Shown piece after piece: positions 28,717 to 37,989 of a DNA stretch of 64,000 bases. This DNA comes from a virus. The notes under the pieces are model-generated. The model made no database searches and was not told the origin of the DNA. It saw only the letters and a program-made list of their open reading frames with translations. The translations under genes and the position numbers were made by a program. How positions within the stretch are numbered: the first letter of the stretch is position 1; every line of letters starts with the position of its first letter. The stretch covers positions 62,001 through 126,000 of IMG/VR virus record IMGVR_UViG_3300028734_000012; one strand, written 5' to 3'.

Positions 28717-29763
28717 ATGGGAAGAACCGCAGTAAGAAGTAATCCAACTGCAACAGAAGCTGATAAGATTAAATGTGTAAAGTGTGGTACATCTAATCAA
28801 GCTAATTTTTATCAGTCTAAAGATAGATTTAGACAATATTTTGGGAAAATACCATACTGTAAAGAATGTACTAAAGAAATATATTCATATTATCTACAAA
28901 AATATAAGAATATGAACTTAGCAATATATTATATGTGTAGAAAGATTGACGTACCATACATAAACGTTTGTTATCAAGGTGCTGTTGTTAATATTAACAA
29001 TCCAGAATCTAAGATTAAAGGCGAAGATGCAATTGTACAATCATATATGAAAGGCTTAGGATTTTCAGAACAAAATGGTTGGGGGTACTCCTTTGATGAT
29101 TCAATGGGGGAAAATGAAATTGATGGATTGGCATCATTTGATGAAATTACTAAAATTAAGAGAAAAGCAAAGAACGAAGATATAGATACAGAAAAATATG
29201 ATATTATTGAATATGACACAGATGATTTACAACAAAAATGGGGAATGTTCGATAATGAAGATTTGGCTTATTTAGAAAATGAGTATCTTGATTGGCAAGA
29301 TAAACTTAACGGTATTAATGAAAAATCAATTGATATCATGGTGCAACAAGTTTGTTTACAATGTAATGAAATCAGAAAAGATAGAGAAATTGGTAACAGC
29401 GTAGAGAAGAAAGTAAAATCTTTATTAGAATTATTAAATACCAGTGGACTTGTTGAAAAACAAAATAGTGTTGGTTCAATTAAAGCTACAACTGGACAGA
29501 GAATAGAAGATTTAGAAAAAATTAGACCAGTTAAACAAGTTGACCCATCTTTTGAAGATGTGGATGATATTAACAAGTTATTGATTGGATTTATTGCTTC
29601 TACATGTAAGGCATTAGGTAAAACAAATGCTTATACAGAGAAATTTGATGAATTATATAAGGATTATACAATTGATTTAATCGAAGATATTCAAGATGTG
29701 AATGAAGAGGAATCGCCTATTTCGGATGTTCCAGAAGCTGTGGATGAAAAAGGTGAATCATAA
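28717..29763 (+). CDS. putative small terminase subunit / packaging DNA-recognition protein
   Basis: A 348-residue protein. The N-terminus carries CVKCG...CKEC (zinc finger), the middle is acidic with WGYSFDD and KWGMFDNEDLAYLENEYLDWQDKLNG, and the C-terminus is helical and acidic (VNEEESPISDVPEAVDEKGES). Its stop overlaps the ATG of the large terminase. Position and DNA-binding look support a small-terminase role; sequence alone does not prove it. Confidence 0.5.
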   Translation: MGRTAVRSNPTATEADKIKCVKCGTSNQANFYQSKDRFRQYFGKIPYCKECTKEIYSYYLQKYKNMNLAIYYMCRKIDVPYINVCYQGAVVNINNPESKIKGEDAIVQSYMKGLGFSEQNGWGYSFDDSMGENEIDGLASFDEITKIKRKAKNEDIDTEKYDIIEYDTDDLQQKWGMFDNEDLAYLENEYLDWQDKLNGINEKSIDIMVQQVCLQCNEIRKDREIGNSVEKKVKSLLELLNTSGLVEKQNSVGSIKATTGQRIEDLEKIRPVKQVDPSFEDVDDINKLLIGFIASTCKALGKTNAYTEKFDELYKDYTIDLIEDIQDVNEEESPISDVPEAVDEKGES

Positions 29764-31526
29764 TGCCAACGATTACAATAAAGAGATTAAAAAAGGAAAA
29801 TAAAACTCAACAACAAATTTATGCAGAGAACTTTGAAGAATGGGTAGGTTATTGGAGAAGTAATCCACATAGATTTATTACTGATTATTTAGGATTAGAA
29901 TTACATGATTTTCAAAAGGTATTGATATACCAAATGAATAAATATCCTAACTTTATTTTTATTGCAAGTCGTGGATTAGCTAAATCAACTATAACGCTTC
30001 TATTTGCAGTTCAACGTGCAATTCTTTATCCTAACCAAAAAATATTGGTTGTATGTCCTGTTAAAAGTCAGTCTACTAGATTTATAAAAAAGATACTAGA
30101 CTTTTCAAGAGATAGTAAAAATCTAAGTAATGAGATAGAAAAAGACGGTGTAAAAACTGGACAAAATGAAAGCAGTATTACTTTTAAGAACGGTTCTGTT
30201 ATTGCTACCGCACCTTATAGTGAAAACTCATTAGGTATTCGTTGCCATATATTAATTGTTGATGAATTTGTAAGAACAGAAAAAGAAGTTTTAACTAGAG
30301 TATTCGTACCAATGTTAACATCTCCTAGATGCCCACCATACAGAAGTTTAACTGCAAAAGAGAAAAATGCATTGCCATCAGAAGAACAAAGACAATTGTA
30401 TTTAAGTTCTATACGTGGAGCAGAAGAATGGTCTTATAAATATTTTGAACAATTTGTGCAATATATGTTAGATGGTAACATGGATTATTCTACTGTTGCT
30501 TTACCTTATCACTTTGGTGTAAAGAATAAGTTTATTACTCGTAAAATTGTAGAACAAAGTTTTAGAGAAAATCAAGAATCATTAGAAATACTAAAAGCTG
30601 AATATTTAGGTATTCCAGAACGAGGTAATGGTGATTCATACTTTAAATATACTGTAATGGATAAAGTAAGAACAAATACTAAAGCGCTATATGCTATGAG
30701 TAATGAAGAGTTCGTAGATTTCAAAGAAGATAAGACTAAATGGCAGTTCTATCAAGAAAAGTTACCAAATGAAATTCGTCTTTTATGTATGGATGTCGCG
30801 CTGATAGAATCAGCAAAAAACGATAATACCGCTTACTGGATTATAAGACTAATTCCAAGTGATGGTAAGTATAAGAAAATTGTAGCGTATGGTGAAAGCC
30901 TACATGGTATTAACTCACTTATTCAAGCTAGACGTTCTAAACAATTGTTCTATGAATTAGATTGTGACTATTTTGTTATCGATACACAGGGAAATGGTGT
31001 TGGTGTATTCGATGCTTGTACTACAGAAACTTATGATGAAGAACGTGGTGAAAATTATCCTGCATGGACAGTTGTTAACTATGACGATGTAAAAATGGTC
31101 AATAGAACTATTAGCCAAAATGCAGTACCATTGATTTATAGTGTTAAAACACCACCACAATTAAAACATGAAATGTTTATTAATATGAAAAATTTGTTTA
31201 CATCAGAAGAAGTTTCACTATTAGTGGAATCACAAGAAGCTGTAGAATATCTTAATAAATATTTTAAATATTATAAAATAGAAGATTCTAATTTAAGAAT
31301 TAGACTTTTAGATTCTTATGTTCAAACTAATATGTTAATTAATGAAGCAATAAATTTAGACCAAGTAGCAGGTGGTTATATCAATTTAAAAGAGAAATCT
31401 GGTAGACGTAAAGATAGAGTTATGTCTTTAGCTTACGGATTATACTATGCAAAACTTTTAGAAGATAACCATTTTAGCAATAATAATAGCGATTATGGTT
31501 TGCTAGACTACATACAATACGGATAA
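29763..31526 (+). CDS. terL: terminase large subunit
   Basis: A 587-residue protein of the usual size. The ATPase has Walker A ASRGLAKS (K74, S75 in the packaging-motor form R-G-x-x-K-S) and Walker B LIVDEF (D167, E168). The nuclease domain keeps three acids: D344 in LLCMDVAL, D407 in FVIDTQGNG and D551 in RKDRVMSLAYG. It cuts concatemeric DNA and pumps it into the prohead. Portal, protease/scaffold and capsid follow, the standard order. Confidence 0.95.
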   Translation: MPTITIKRLKKENKTQQQIYAENFEEWVGYWRSNPHRFITDYLGLELHDFQKVLIYQMNKYPNFIFIASRGLAKSTITLLFAVQRAILYPNQKILVVCPVKSQSTRFIKKILDFSRDSKNLSNEIEKDGVKTGQNESSITFKNGSVIATAPYSENSLGIRCHILIVDEFVRTEKEVLTRVFVPMLTSPRCPPYRSLTAKEKNALPSEEQRQLYLSSIRGAEEWSYKYFEQFVQYMLDGNMDYSTVALPYHFGVKNKFITRKIVEQSFRENQESLEILKAEYLGIPERGNGDSYFKYTVMDKVRTNTKALYAMSNEEFVDFKEDKTKWQFYQEKLPNEIRLLCMDVALIESAKNDNTAYWIIRLIPSDGKYKKIVAYGESLHGINSLIQARRSKQLFYELDCDYFVIDTQGNGVGVFDACTTETYDEERGENYPAWTVVNYDDVKMVNRTISQNAVPLIYSVKTPPQLKHEMFINMKNLFTSEEVSLLVESQEAVEYLNKYFKYYKIEDSNLRIRLLDSYVQTNMLINEAINLDQVAGGYINLKEKSGRRKDRVMSLAYGLYYAKLLEDNHFSNNNSDYGLLDYIQYG

Positions 31527-31547
31527 AAGTAAGAAAGGAGAGATAAT

Positions 31548-33152
31548 TTGGCTGACAACGATGGAAAACTAACAGAGGGCGAAGTAAACCAAGTTTTAAA
31601 CGCTTGGGATTTTCTTAGCTTTTCAAACGAATATAATAATCAATTCCGTAATACATATTTCACACCAGACACGGTGAATAGACAATTACAAAATATTAAT
31701 ATGAACCCCGTCGAAGGAACTATGGAAGGGATTGAAAGAGCATTAAGAGCGCCTAAAGATAGCGAAACTATATTAAGAAATTATAGTACAAATTTTGAAG
31801 TTCAAAATATGTTTTATAAAAGATTAATTAGATACTTTGCTGATATAGCTTGTTTTAATTTAACATTTGATTGTACAAACATAACCAAAGATGAAGAATT
31901 TAACTCTCCTGCTTTTAAGAAAGATTTAAAAATCTTAGATGATTTTTGTAGTCACTTTAACTTTAAAGAAGAGTTTCAAAAAGCAATGAAACAAATGCTA
32001 AGACAAGGAATCTATTATACTATACTTAGGGACGAGGGAAGTAAATATACACTTCAAGAACTTCCACCAGATTTTTGTAAGATTACTGGAAGACACGATT
32101 CTGGATTGTTATTTGACTTCAACTTCAACTGGTTTATTGGTAATTACGGTGTAGACATAAATATGTACCCTAAAGTTTTTAAAAGAATGTATAGGGAAAC
32201 ATTTAAGAATGTTTCTACAGAGTATGAACCATCTGGTAACGTTGATTCAAGGAATAGCACGTTTATTTATTGGCATCAATGTTCCCCAAAAGATAAGTTT
32301 TGGGCTTTTAAAATATCACCAGAAATAGCTACCTTAACCCCATATTTCGCCGCATTATTTCCAGAAATATCTATCCAACCAACCGTAAGGAAACTTCAAG
32401 AGGATAAATATTTTATTGAAGCTTCTAAGTTATTAGTTGGTATTATAGGAATGAATAAAGATAAAAAATCTGGTGCTGTTGCGAATCAAATTAATATCAC
32501 ACCAGATATTTTAGGTAAATTCTTAGGTGTAGCTAGACAAGGTTTAGCTAAACAAATTGGATTAACCGCATTACCTATGGATGATATTAAACCAGTAGAA
32601 TTTACTGTTTCTGAAAGAAATATGCTATCAGAGTATGTAGATAATATCTCTGCTCAAAGTGTTGCATCTTCTGAACCATTAATTAGTACTGATAGACTAA
32701 ATGTACACCAATCTAAATTAGCTAGTGCAATAGATAATGCTTTTATTAAATCTATATATCCACTATTTGAAGATTTTGTTGATTATTTTGTTAACGCAAA
32801 TACAAAGAAATACAAATTTAAAGTTAAATTTAGTGATATAGATATACCAGATGATGTTAAAGAAAGACAAGATAAATTTAAGAATTTAGCAACTATGGGT
32901 ATTGTTGATTTTCAACAAGTCTCAAGAATTTGTGATATGAATCCATTCGAACTTAATAGACATTTATCTTTATCTAAATCTATGGGATTTGATAAGAAGC
33001 TAATTCCTTTGATGAGTTTAAATAATCAAACTGCCGAATCACAGAAAGTTGACCCTACAAAAAAAACACAGGGTAGACAGTCTAAAGAAGATACTGACAA
33101 TGAAGATACTTTAAATAGTCAAGCGCGTGGAACTAGCGAGTTAAAAGAGTAA
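31548..33152 (+). CDS. portal protein
   Basis: A 534-residue protein from TTG with a strong AAGAAAGGAG site. It contains FYKRLIRYFADIACFNLTFDC, LQELPPDFCKITGRHDSGLLF and the helical stem LPMDDIKPVEFTVSERNMLSEYVDNI, all typical for portal proteins. The C-terminal tail is acidic and disordered (TKKTQGRQSKEDTDNEDTLNS). It forms the dodecameric DNA channel. Assignment rests on size, position and general resemblance. Confidence 0.85.
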   Translation: MADNDGKLTEGEVNQVLNAWDFLSFSNEYNNQFRNTYFTPDTVNRQLQNINMNPVEGTMEGIERALRAPKDSETILRNYSTNFEVQNMFYKRLIRYFADIACFNLTFDCTNITKDEEFNSPAFKKDLKILDDFCSHFNFKEEFQKAMKQMLRQGIYYTILRDEGSKYTLQELPPDFCKITGRHDSGLLFDFNFNWFIGNYGVDINMYPKVFKRMYRETFKNVSTEYEPSGNVDSRNSTFIYWHQCSPKDKFWAFKISPEIATLTPYFAALFPEISIQPTVRKLQEDKYFIEASKLLVGIIGMNKDKKSGAVANQINITPDILGKFLGVARQGLAKQIGLTALPMDDIKPVEFTVSERNMLSEYVDNISAQSVASSEPLISTDRLNVHQSKLASAIDNAFIKSIYPLFEDFVDYFVNANTKKYKFKVKFSDIDIPDDVKERQDKFKNLATMGIVDFQQVSRICDMNPFELNRHLSLSKSMGFDKKLIPLMSLNNQTAESQKVDPTKKTQGRQSKEDTDNEDTLNSQARGTSELKE

Positions 33153-33185
33153 TGTACATTGACAAAGGAACTGGGGTGTAATACC

Positions 33186-33359
33186 ATGTTTATTCTTAAT
33201 CCTAAAATAGTAAATGAAGATAAACTATACCGTTGTAAAAAAGAAGAATCTACAATGTTATTAAAAAATGGTTTTTCATTATTTAGTATTGAAAAAGGAG
33301 ATTATATATATTATAAGACACAAGAATTAATACAATTTTTAAATTTAGGGGGTGAGTAA
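33186..33359 (+). CDS. small protein between portal and protease
   Basis: The ATG at 33186 (57 residues, MFILNPKIVNEDKLY) is chosen because GGGGTG lies before it; an upstream TTG at 33159 is possible. KKEESTMLLKNGFSLFSIEKGDYIYYK suggests a small beta domain. It ends just before the protease start, with GGGGGTGAG shared as ribosome site. Similar small proteins occur in this position in related phages. Function unknown. Confidence 0.6.
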   Translation: MFILNPKIVNEDKLYRCKKEESTMLLKNGFSLFSIEKGDYIYYKTQELIQFLNLGGE

Positions 33360-33360
33360 A

Positions 33361-34668
33361 ATGAACAAGTATTCTATTAATTTTTCAGTTGATAAAATTG
33401 AATTATTAGGAGATGCAAAAAGTAGTAGATTTCAGAAAGCTAAAATATATGCTTTTGCTGATGGTAAAAATGCTCATACTTTAGATATTGAGAATGATGT
33501 GTTAAATAAGTGTGCTGATACAATTTATGACATTCCGATTCTATATAAATATAATAAATACATAGGTGATTTTGAAGGTCATGAATCAGATGAAGTCCCA
33601 TGTGGGTTTATTAAAGAAGAAGAATCTAATCCAGTTGTGTTTAGTAAAGTACCAGACGGCAGAACTTTTATTACAATAATGGGAACTATTTGGAAGAAAT
33701 ATAGTGCTGATGTACTAAGAGTATTCAATGAAGATGGTAATAAAAAGGCTGTAAGTGTAGAAATGAGTGTTACTGATTCAGAAGAAATTGAAGACAAATT
33801 AAGGGTTAAAGAGTTTGTATTAGAGGGTGTTACTCTCTTAGGAGATTATATAAATCCCGCGGTTAAAGGCGCTAATATCCAATTGGAGTTTTCAGAGGAT
33901 AAAAAAGCCTACCTTAATGAAGTAGGCACTTCTGATGATTTAATAAATAATAATGAAGGTGCAGGTGAGTTGAAATTGACTAAAGAAGAGTTAGAATTTG
34001 CTGAAAAAGAAAAGGCAAACGAAGCTGAAAAAGCTAAAATAGCTAAAGAAGAAGAAGACAAAAAGGCAAAAATGAGCGCAGACGAAGCTGAAAGTAAGGC
34101 AGAAAAAGCTAAGGAGTTAGCAGATAAAGATGCAGAAGCTAAAGAAGCAGAAGCTAAAAAAGCAAAGATGAGCGAAGATGCTGAAATGAGTGCTAAAGCT
34201 GATAAAGCTAAAGCCGATAAAGAAGCCGCTGATAAAGCTAAAGCTGATAAAGAAAAAGAAGACAAAGAAGCTAAAATGAGCGCAGATGAAAAGTTCGAAG
34301 CTATGTCAGCAGAGAACGCTAAACTAAAAGAAGAAAATAAAGCTTATATGTGTCAAATTGAAACTATGTCTGATTATGCAGACTTAAAGAAATTTCAAGT
34401 AGATGCAGAAGAGAAATTAAAACAAGAGAAAGAGATGTCTGCAATCACTAAAGTAATGTCAGATATTGAAAATCGTGGAATCACTATGAGTGAATCCGAA
34501 AAGACTGAAATGCAGTCTAAAATTAAGGAATTTTCCTCTATTGAATCTTGGAGCAATTATGTAAAAGCACAGGTATTTGATAGGGCTGAAAATATAGATG
34601 GTATCGTAAAGATAGGTCTCCCATTCGAATCTCAAAGAAAAACAAATAGTATTTGGGATACAATATAA
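33361..34668 (+). CDS. prohead protease-scaffold fusion
   Basis: A 435-residue protein from the ATG at 33361 (GGGGGTGAGTAAA before it). Residues 1-190 look like a phage head protease: GHESDEVPCGFIKEE with a candidate histidine, KAVSVEMSV with a candidate serine, and EFVLEGVTLLGDYINPAVKGANIQLEF. Residues about 205-330 are a highly charged E/K/A-rich coiled coil (ELADKDAEAKEAEAKKAKM) and the end is a second helical region. Protease followed by scaffold is a known arrangement. The catalytic residues are guessed from position, and the protease may be inactive. Confidence 0.7.
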   Translation: MNKYSINFSVDKIELLGDAKSSRFQKAKIYAFADGKNAHTLDIENDVLNKCADTIYDIPILYKYNKYIGDFEGHESDEVPCGFIKEEESNPVVFSKVPDGRTFITIMGTIWKKYSADVLRVFNEDGNKKAVSVEMSVTDSEEIEDKLRVKEFVLEGVTLLGDYINPAVKGANIQLEFSEDKKAYLNEVGTSDDLINNNEGAGELKLTKEELEFAEKEKANEAEKAKIAKEEEDKKAKMSADEAESKAEKAKELADKDAEAKEAEAKKAKMSEDAEMSAKADKAKADKEAADKAKADKEKEDKEAKMSADEKFEAMSAENAKLKEENKAYMCQIETMSDYADLKKFQVDAEEKLKQEKEMSAITKVMSDIENRGITMSESEKTEMQSKIKEFSSIESWSNYVKAQVFDRAENIDGIVKIGLPFESQRKTNSIWDTI

Positions 34669-34698
34669 TTTTTTATTTTAGAAAGGATGAATTGAATT

Positions 34699-35235
34699 AT
34701 GGCTACAAATGTTGTTATAAAAACTCGCGTACAAGCAATGAACATCGATACATACAACAGAACTGCTGTTGCTACTTCTGATGTTGAAAACGGTTCTGTA
34801 TTTAATCTTAACTCTTACTCTACAAATCTTGGAGAAGGCACAGTTTGGAATGCTACAGAAGCAGGTTCAGTATCTGCTAAAGGACTATGGATGGCTACAA
34901 GCCCAGAAGTTGTTATCACTAGAGACCTAATGGGTAGTGAATATAAAGGCTTAACACCAGACCCAAGAGCATTTATTAATTTCACTGGTCGCATGATTGA
35001 TGCTACATTCCTTGCTCCACATGACATTATCGAAATGACTTGTGCTGGAATTGCTGATGTCGCAACTCTTGGTTTCCTTACACCAGCCGCAACTGGATTT
35101 AAACTTGTTGCATCTGCAACAGCAGGGACTGGTTTCACATTAAAGAAAGTTGGAACAAGTATTCTACATATTGGTTCAAGCAATCTAGTTAAAACTCCCG
35201 TAACTACTTACAAATTTGAAGTAGTTAACAACTAA
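34699..35235 (+). CDS. head decoration/stabilising protein
   Basis: A 178-residue protein starting MATNVVIKTRVQAMN with AGAAAGGATGAA before it. It is rich in T, V, G and A, with beta strands (LKKVGTSILHIGSSNL). Its place between the protease-scaffold and the major capsid gene is that of head decoration proteins. GC content is visibly higher than in its neighbours, as often seen for highly expressed structural genes. Confidence 0.65.
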   Translation: MATNVVIKTRVQAMNIDTYNRTAVATSDVENGSVFNLNSYSTNLGEGTVWNATEAGSVSAKGLWMATSPEVVITRDLMGSEYKGLTPDPRAFINFTGRMIDATFLAPHDIIEMTCAGIADVATLGFLTPAATGFKLVASATAGTGFTLKKVGTSILHIGSSNLVKTPVTTYKFEVVNN

Positions 35236-35261
35236 TTTAAGAAAGGTGTTGAATAAAAATT

Positions 35262-36359
35262 ATGACTAAACAATTATGTTTCTCTGCCAACCGTAATACA
35301 GTCGAGGTTGCATTTAGAGATTATATGAACACATATTTTTCTGAAACAGAAAAAAGAACTGGCTTCGCATACGACAACTCAATTTCATTTGCTGATAAAG
35401 AAAAGAAAATGAATAAGTTAATGAACGCTGAAATCTATAGACTTGCTAACATTGAGTTCGCAGAAAATTCAATGGTATCAAACGAAATGTGGGGTCAACA
35501 TCCTCTAATTAAGTGGGCTTCTTTTGCAGTTGCAAACTCACTAATTGATATGATTATCCCAGACGTTCTTGATAAAAGCATCGGCGCTTACACAGAACAA
35601 AGAAATGGTATGATTGGCGATAGCTTTGCTTTCGACGTTGAACCTAATGATTTGTTCTATGTATCTAAAGCTGGTAGAGACCAAAGAACAGTAGAGTTCC
35701 AAAGACAATACAACGGTCAAGTAACTGTTATGCCAGAAAATCGTGCTATTGCCGTTTCTGTTAACTTTTACAAAGTCCTTTGTGGTCTTGATTCTCTAGC
35801 TAAGTTTGTAATGAAAGCTATCCTTAGTGTAGAAGCTCAAATTACAAAAGAAGTTTACAAAGCATTTGATACTGCAATGGGCGACCTTCCTTCAACTCCT
35901 GTAGATGGTAATCTTAAAGTTGCAGGATTTACTAAGAAAGAAGCAGTAAGACTTGCCGCTACTGTTACAGCATATAATGGCGGTGCTAAAGCTGTATTCT
36001 TAGGTACTCCAACAGCATTAGCAAATATTCTTCCAGATGATGCAAACTACAGATACGATATCGATAGTGAATTTGTAAAAGTTGGTTATGTCAGAACTCT
36101 AGCAGGATATGACACAATGGTATTACCACAAATCGCTGATTGGTCTAATCCTTATAAATTAGCAATTGACGACGATAGAATCTATGTAATTTCTCCTTCA
36201 AGCCAAAAACTTGTAAAGCTTTGCTATGAAGGTTCAAGCACAAATAGTACTATCGCGGCTCAACAAACTGCTAACTTAACAGAATCTACAACTATCAACA
36301 AATCATATGGTATCGCAGTTGCTACAAATGCTATTGCAGGAATTATCACACTAGCTTAA
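35262..36359 (+). CDS. major capsid protein
   Basis: A 365-residue protein, length and position right for an HK97-fold capsid. It includes MWGQHPLIKWASFAVANSLIDMIIPDVLDKS, RTVEFQRQYNGQVTVMPENRAIAVSVNFYKVL (E-loop/P-domain-like) and YDTMVLPQIADWSNPYKLAIDDDRIYVI. No scaffold-type delta domain is present, consistent with a separate scaffold gene. Codon use is the most GC-rich of the region. Strong ribosome site AAGAAAGG. Confidence 0.88.
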   Translation: MTKQLCFSANRNTVEVAFRDYMNTYFSETEKRTGFAYDNSISFADKEKKMNKLMNAEIYRLANIEFAENSMVSNEMWGQHPLIKWASFAVANSLIDMIIPDVLDKSIGAYTEQRNGMIGDSFAFDVEPNDLFYVSKAGRDQRTVEFQRQYNGQVTVMPENRAIAVSVNFYKVLCGLDSLAKFVMKAILSVEAQITKEVYKAFDTAMGDLPSTPVDGNLKVAGFTKKEAVRLAATVTAYNGGAKAVFLGTPTALANILPDDANYRYDIDSEFVKVGYVRTLAGYDTMVLPQIADWSNPYKLAIDDDRIYVISPSSQKLVKLCYEGSSTNSTIAAQQTANLTESTTINKSYGIAVATNAIAGIITLA

Positions 36360-36407
36360 TCGTACACGTTCGTACATAATATATTTATACATAAATATTA
36401 GGATAGA

Positions 36408-36434
36408 AGGGATACCGACTTAATAGGTATCCCT
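36408..36434 (+). terminator. hairpin after the capsid gene, partial terminator
   Basis: AGGGATACC (36408-36416)/GGTATCCCT (36426-36434) with a 9-nt loop. There is no T-run after it, so it more likely attenuates transcription or protects the upstream mRNA, which would keep capsid expression above that of the downstream genes. Confidence 0.5.
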
Positions 36435-36469
36435 CTACCAATATTTGAATTGAAAGGGGATTTATTAAT

Positions 36470-37174
36470 ATGCCTAAGATTGCAAATGCCGCTTCTACAA
36501 TTGTAGAAGAAAAGGTTACTAACGTTGCTGAACCAACGATTGGCAACGCAGAATATCAACAAATATTACAAGACAATGCTGAACTAAAAGCTAAACTAGA
36601 GGTTTTAATTTCTAGTATGCAGAAATCAGATAATATAGCTAGTAAAATCGAAAGTCCTAAATTAGCAGAGGTAGAAGTCGAAAATGAAGGATTTGTAGAA
36701 CCATCCGCTAATAAACAAATTAAAGTAATGTCTTTATACTACGGTTCTTTAAATTTACCAACAGAAGAAGGTGGCTCGGCAAAATTGTCCTTTAATCAAT
36801 ATGGACAAGTTAAGTCAGTCTCTTATTCTAAGCTAAATGATATTGTTAATACTAATAAGAAATTTGTCGATAATGGATTGTTTTATGTTCTTGATAAAAA
36901 TGCCGTATACTTCTTAGAACTTACGGAATTATATAAGACTATTTTAAACAAAGATGCTATTGATAAAATTTGTGATTTTAGCGCTAATACTATTGAATCT
37001 ATGTTAGATAATATTACTGATTCACAAAAAGAAATAATTATTCATAATATTAGTATGAGTATATATGGTGGACAGGCTGTTGACTATAATAAAGTTGATA
37101 TTATTAGTAGAAAATTCGGAGTTGATATTAAAGCAAAAGCAGAAGGAATGAAAAGTTTTGATGTAAAAGCATAA
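36470..37174 (+). CDS. head-associated protein of unknown function
   Basis: A 234-residue protein starting MPKIANAASTIVEEK, with an N-terminal coiled coil (YQQILQDNAELKAKLEVLISSM), a middle beta region (KVMSLYYGSLNLPTEEGGSAKLSFNQYGQV) and a C-terminal helical domain. It lies between capsid and connector genes. It may be a head or connector protein. Ribosome site GAAAGGGG. Confidence 0.6.
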   Translation: MPKIANAASTIVEEKVTNVAEPTIGNAEYQQILQDNAELKAKLEVLISSMQKSDNIASKIESPKLAEVEVENEGFVEPSANKQIKVMSLYYGSLNLPTEEGGSAKLSFNQYGQVKSVSYSKLNDIVNTNKKFVDNGLFYVLDKNAVYFLELTELYKTILNKDAIDKICDFSANTIESMLDNITDSQKEIIIHNISMSIYGGQAVDYNKVDIISRKFGVDIKAKAEGMKSFDVKA

Positions 37175-37211
37175 TATTAACTTTATAATATAAAAAAGAG
37201 GGGGTGGGAGT

Positions 37212-37676
37212 ATGGAAACGGTAACTTCATTTGAGACTTTGTATAAATTATTTTTAGGGTCTATTCAAGATTATAAAATCAAAAAGATATTTCAAGAAGA
37301 TGTTGCAATTGCAGAAGATATGATGGATACATTTTTAATTAAAAGTATCCCTCGGTTCTCTTCTGATTGTATCAAGGATATTTCAAATGTAGACCTAGTT
37401 AGTAGAACATTTTTGGTGTCTTTAGATATTGATGAACTCAATATCATGGCTGATTCTATGGTTTTGACTTGGATGAATTGGTCGATAAATAATATTACAC
37501 AAATGGAGATAACTCTAAATGATAACGATTATAAACATTACAGCGAAGAGCGTAATTTAAGTGGTAAGAATAATCATAGAAATATGCTAAGAGAAATATT
37601 AGACCAAGATATTATAGTATATGGATTAAAACATACCCCTTTCAAAGAATGGGCGGCTGGAAATTATGGAGTATAA
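37212..37676 (+). CDS. head-tail connector-like protein
   Basis: A 154-residue, mainly helical protein (METVTSFETLYKLFLG, VAIAEDMMDTFLIKSIPRF) with AGAGGGGGTGGGAG before it. Helical proteins of this size directly after the capsid are often connector adaptors (gp6/gp15 type). The stop overlaps the next ATG by eleven bases. Assignment by position. Confidence 0.55.
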   Translation: METVTSFETLYKLFLGSIQDYKIKKIFQEDVAIAEDMMDTFLIKSIPRFSSDCIKDISNVDLVSRTFLVSLDIDELNIMADSMVLTWMNWSINNITQMEITLNDNDYKHYSEERNLSGKNNHRNMLREILDQDIIVYGLKHTPFKEWAAGNYGV

Positions 37677-37989
37677 TATTAACAATATTAATATATCTGG
37701 CTCTGATGTAAATGAATACATAATTAAATTGATAAATGAAGTGTTTGCTATACTTCCTATATATGAGGAATGTGAAATAGCTGATGATTTTAAAAGATTT
37801 CACGTATATTTAGAAAGATTAATTATGGAAACAGCAGGTGGATATTTTAATTTAGGAACTAAAGGCTACTTAACATTAACAAACGTTTTAACAGGAGTTA
37901 ATATTAGTACACAGTTAAACCATGCAAATGTCAAATCATTAACGTTTTATTGCATATCAATTCTAAATGCATTAAAGGTGATAGAATGA
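37666..37989 (+). CDS. head-tail connector-region protein
   Basis: A 107-residue protein starting MEYNINNINISGSDV and overlapping the previous gene. It ends in TGA overlapping the next ATG (ATGA). It contains IYEECEIADDFKRFHVYLERLIMETAGG, helical. Probably part of the neck; no specific family is recognised. Confidence 0.55.
   Translation: MEYNINNINISGSDVNEYIIKLINEVFAILPIYEECEIADDFKRFHVYLERLIMETAGGYFNLGTKGYLTLTNVLTGVNISTQLNHANVKSLTFYCISILNALKVIE

Noticed and set aside
33909-34265. 118-codon minus-strand frame rich in A, S and L
   Set aside because: It is the mirror of the E/K/A-rich scaffold coding region and has no ribosome site.
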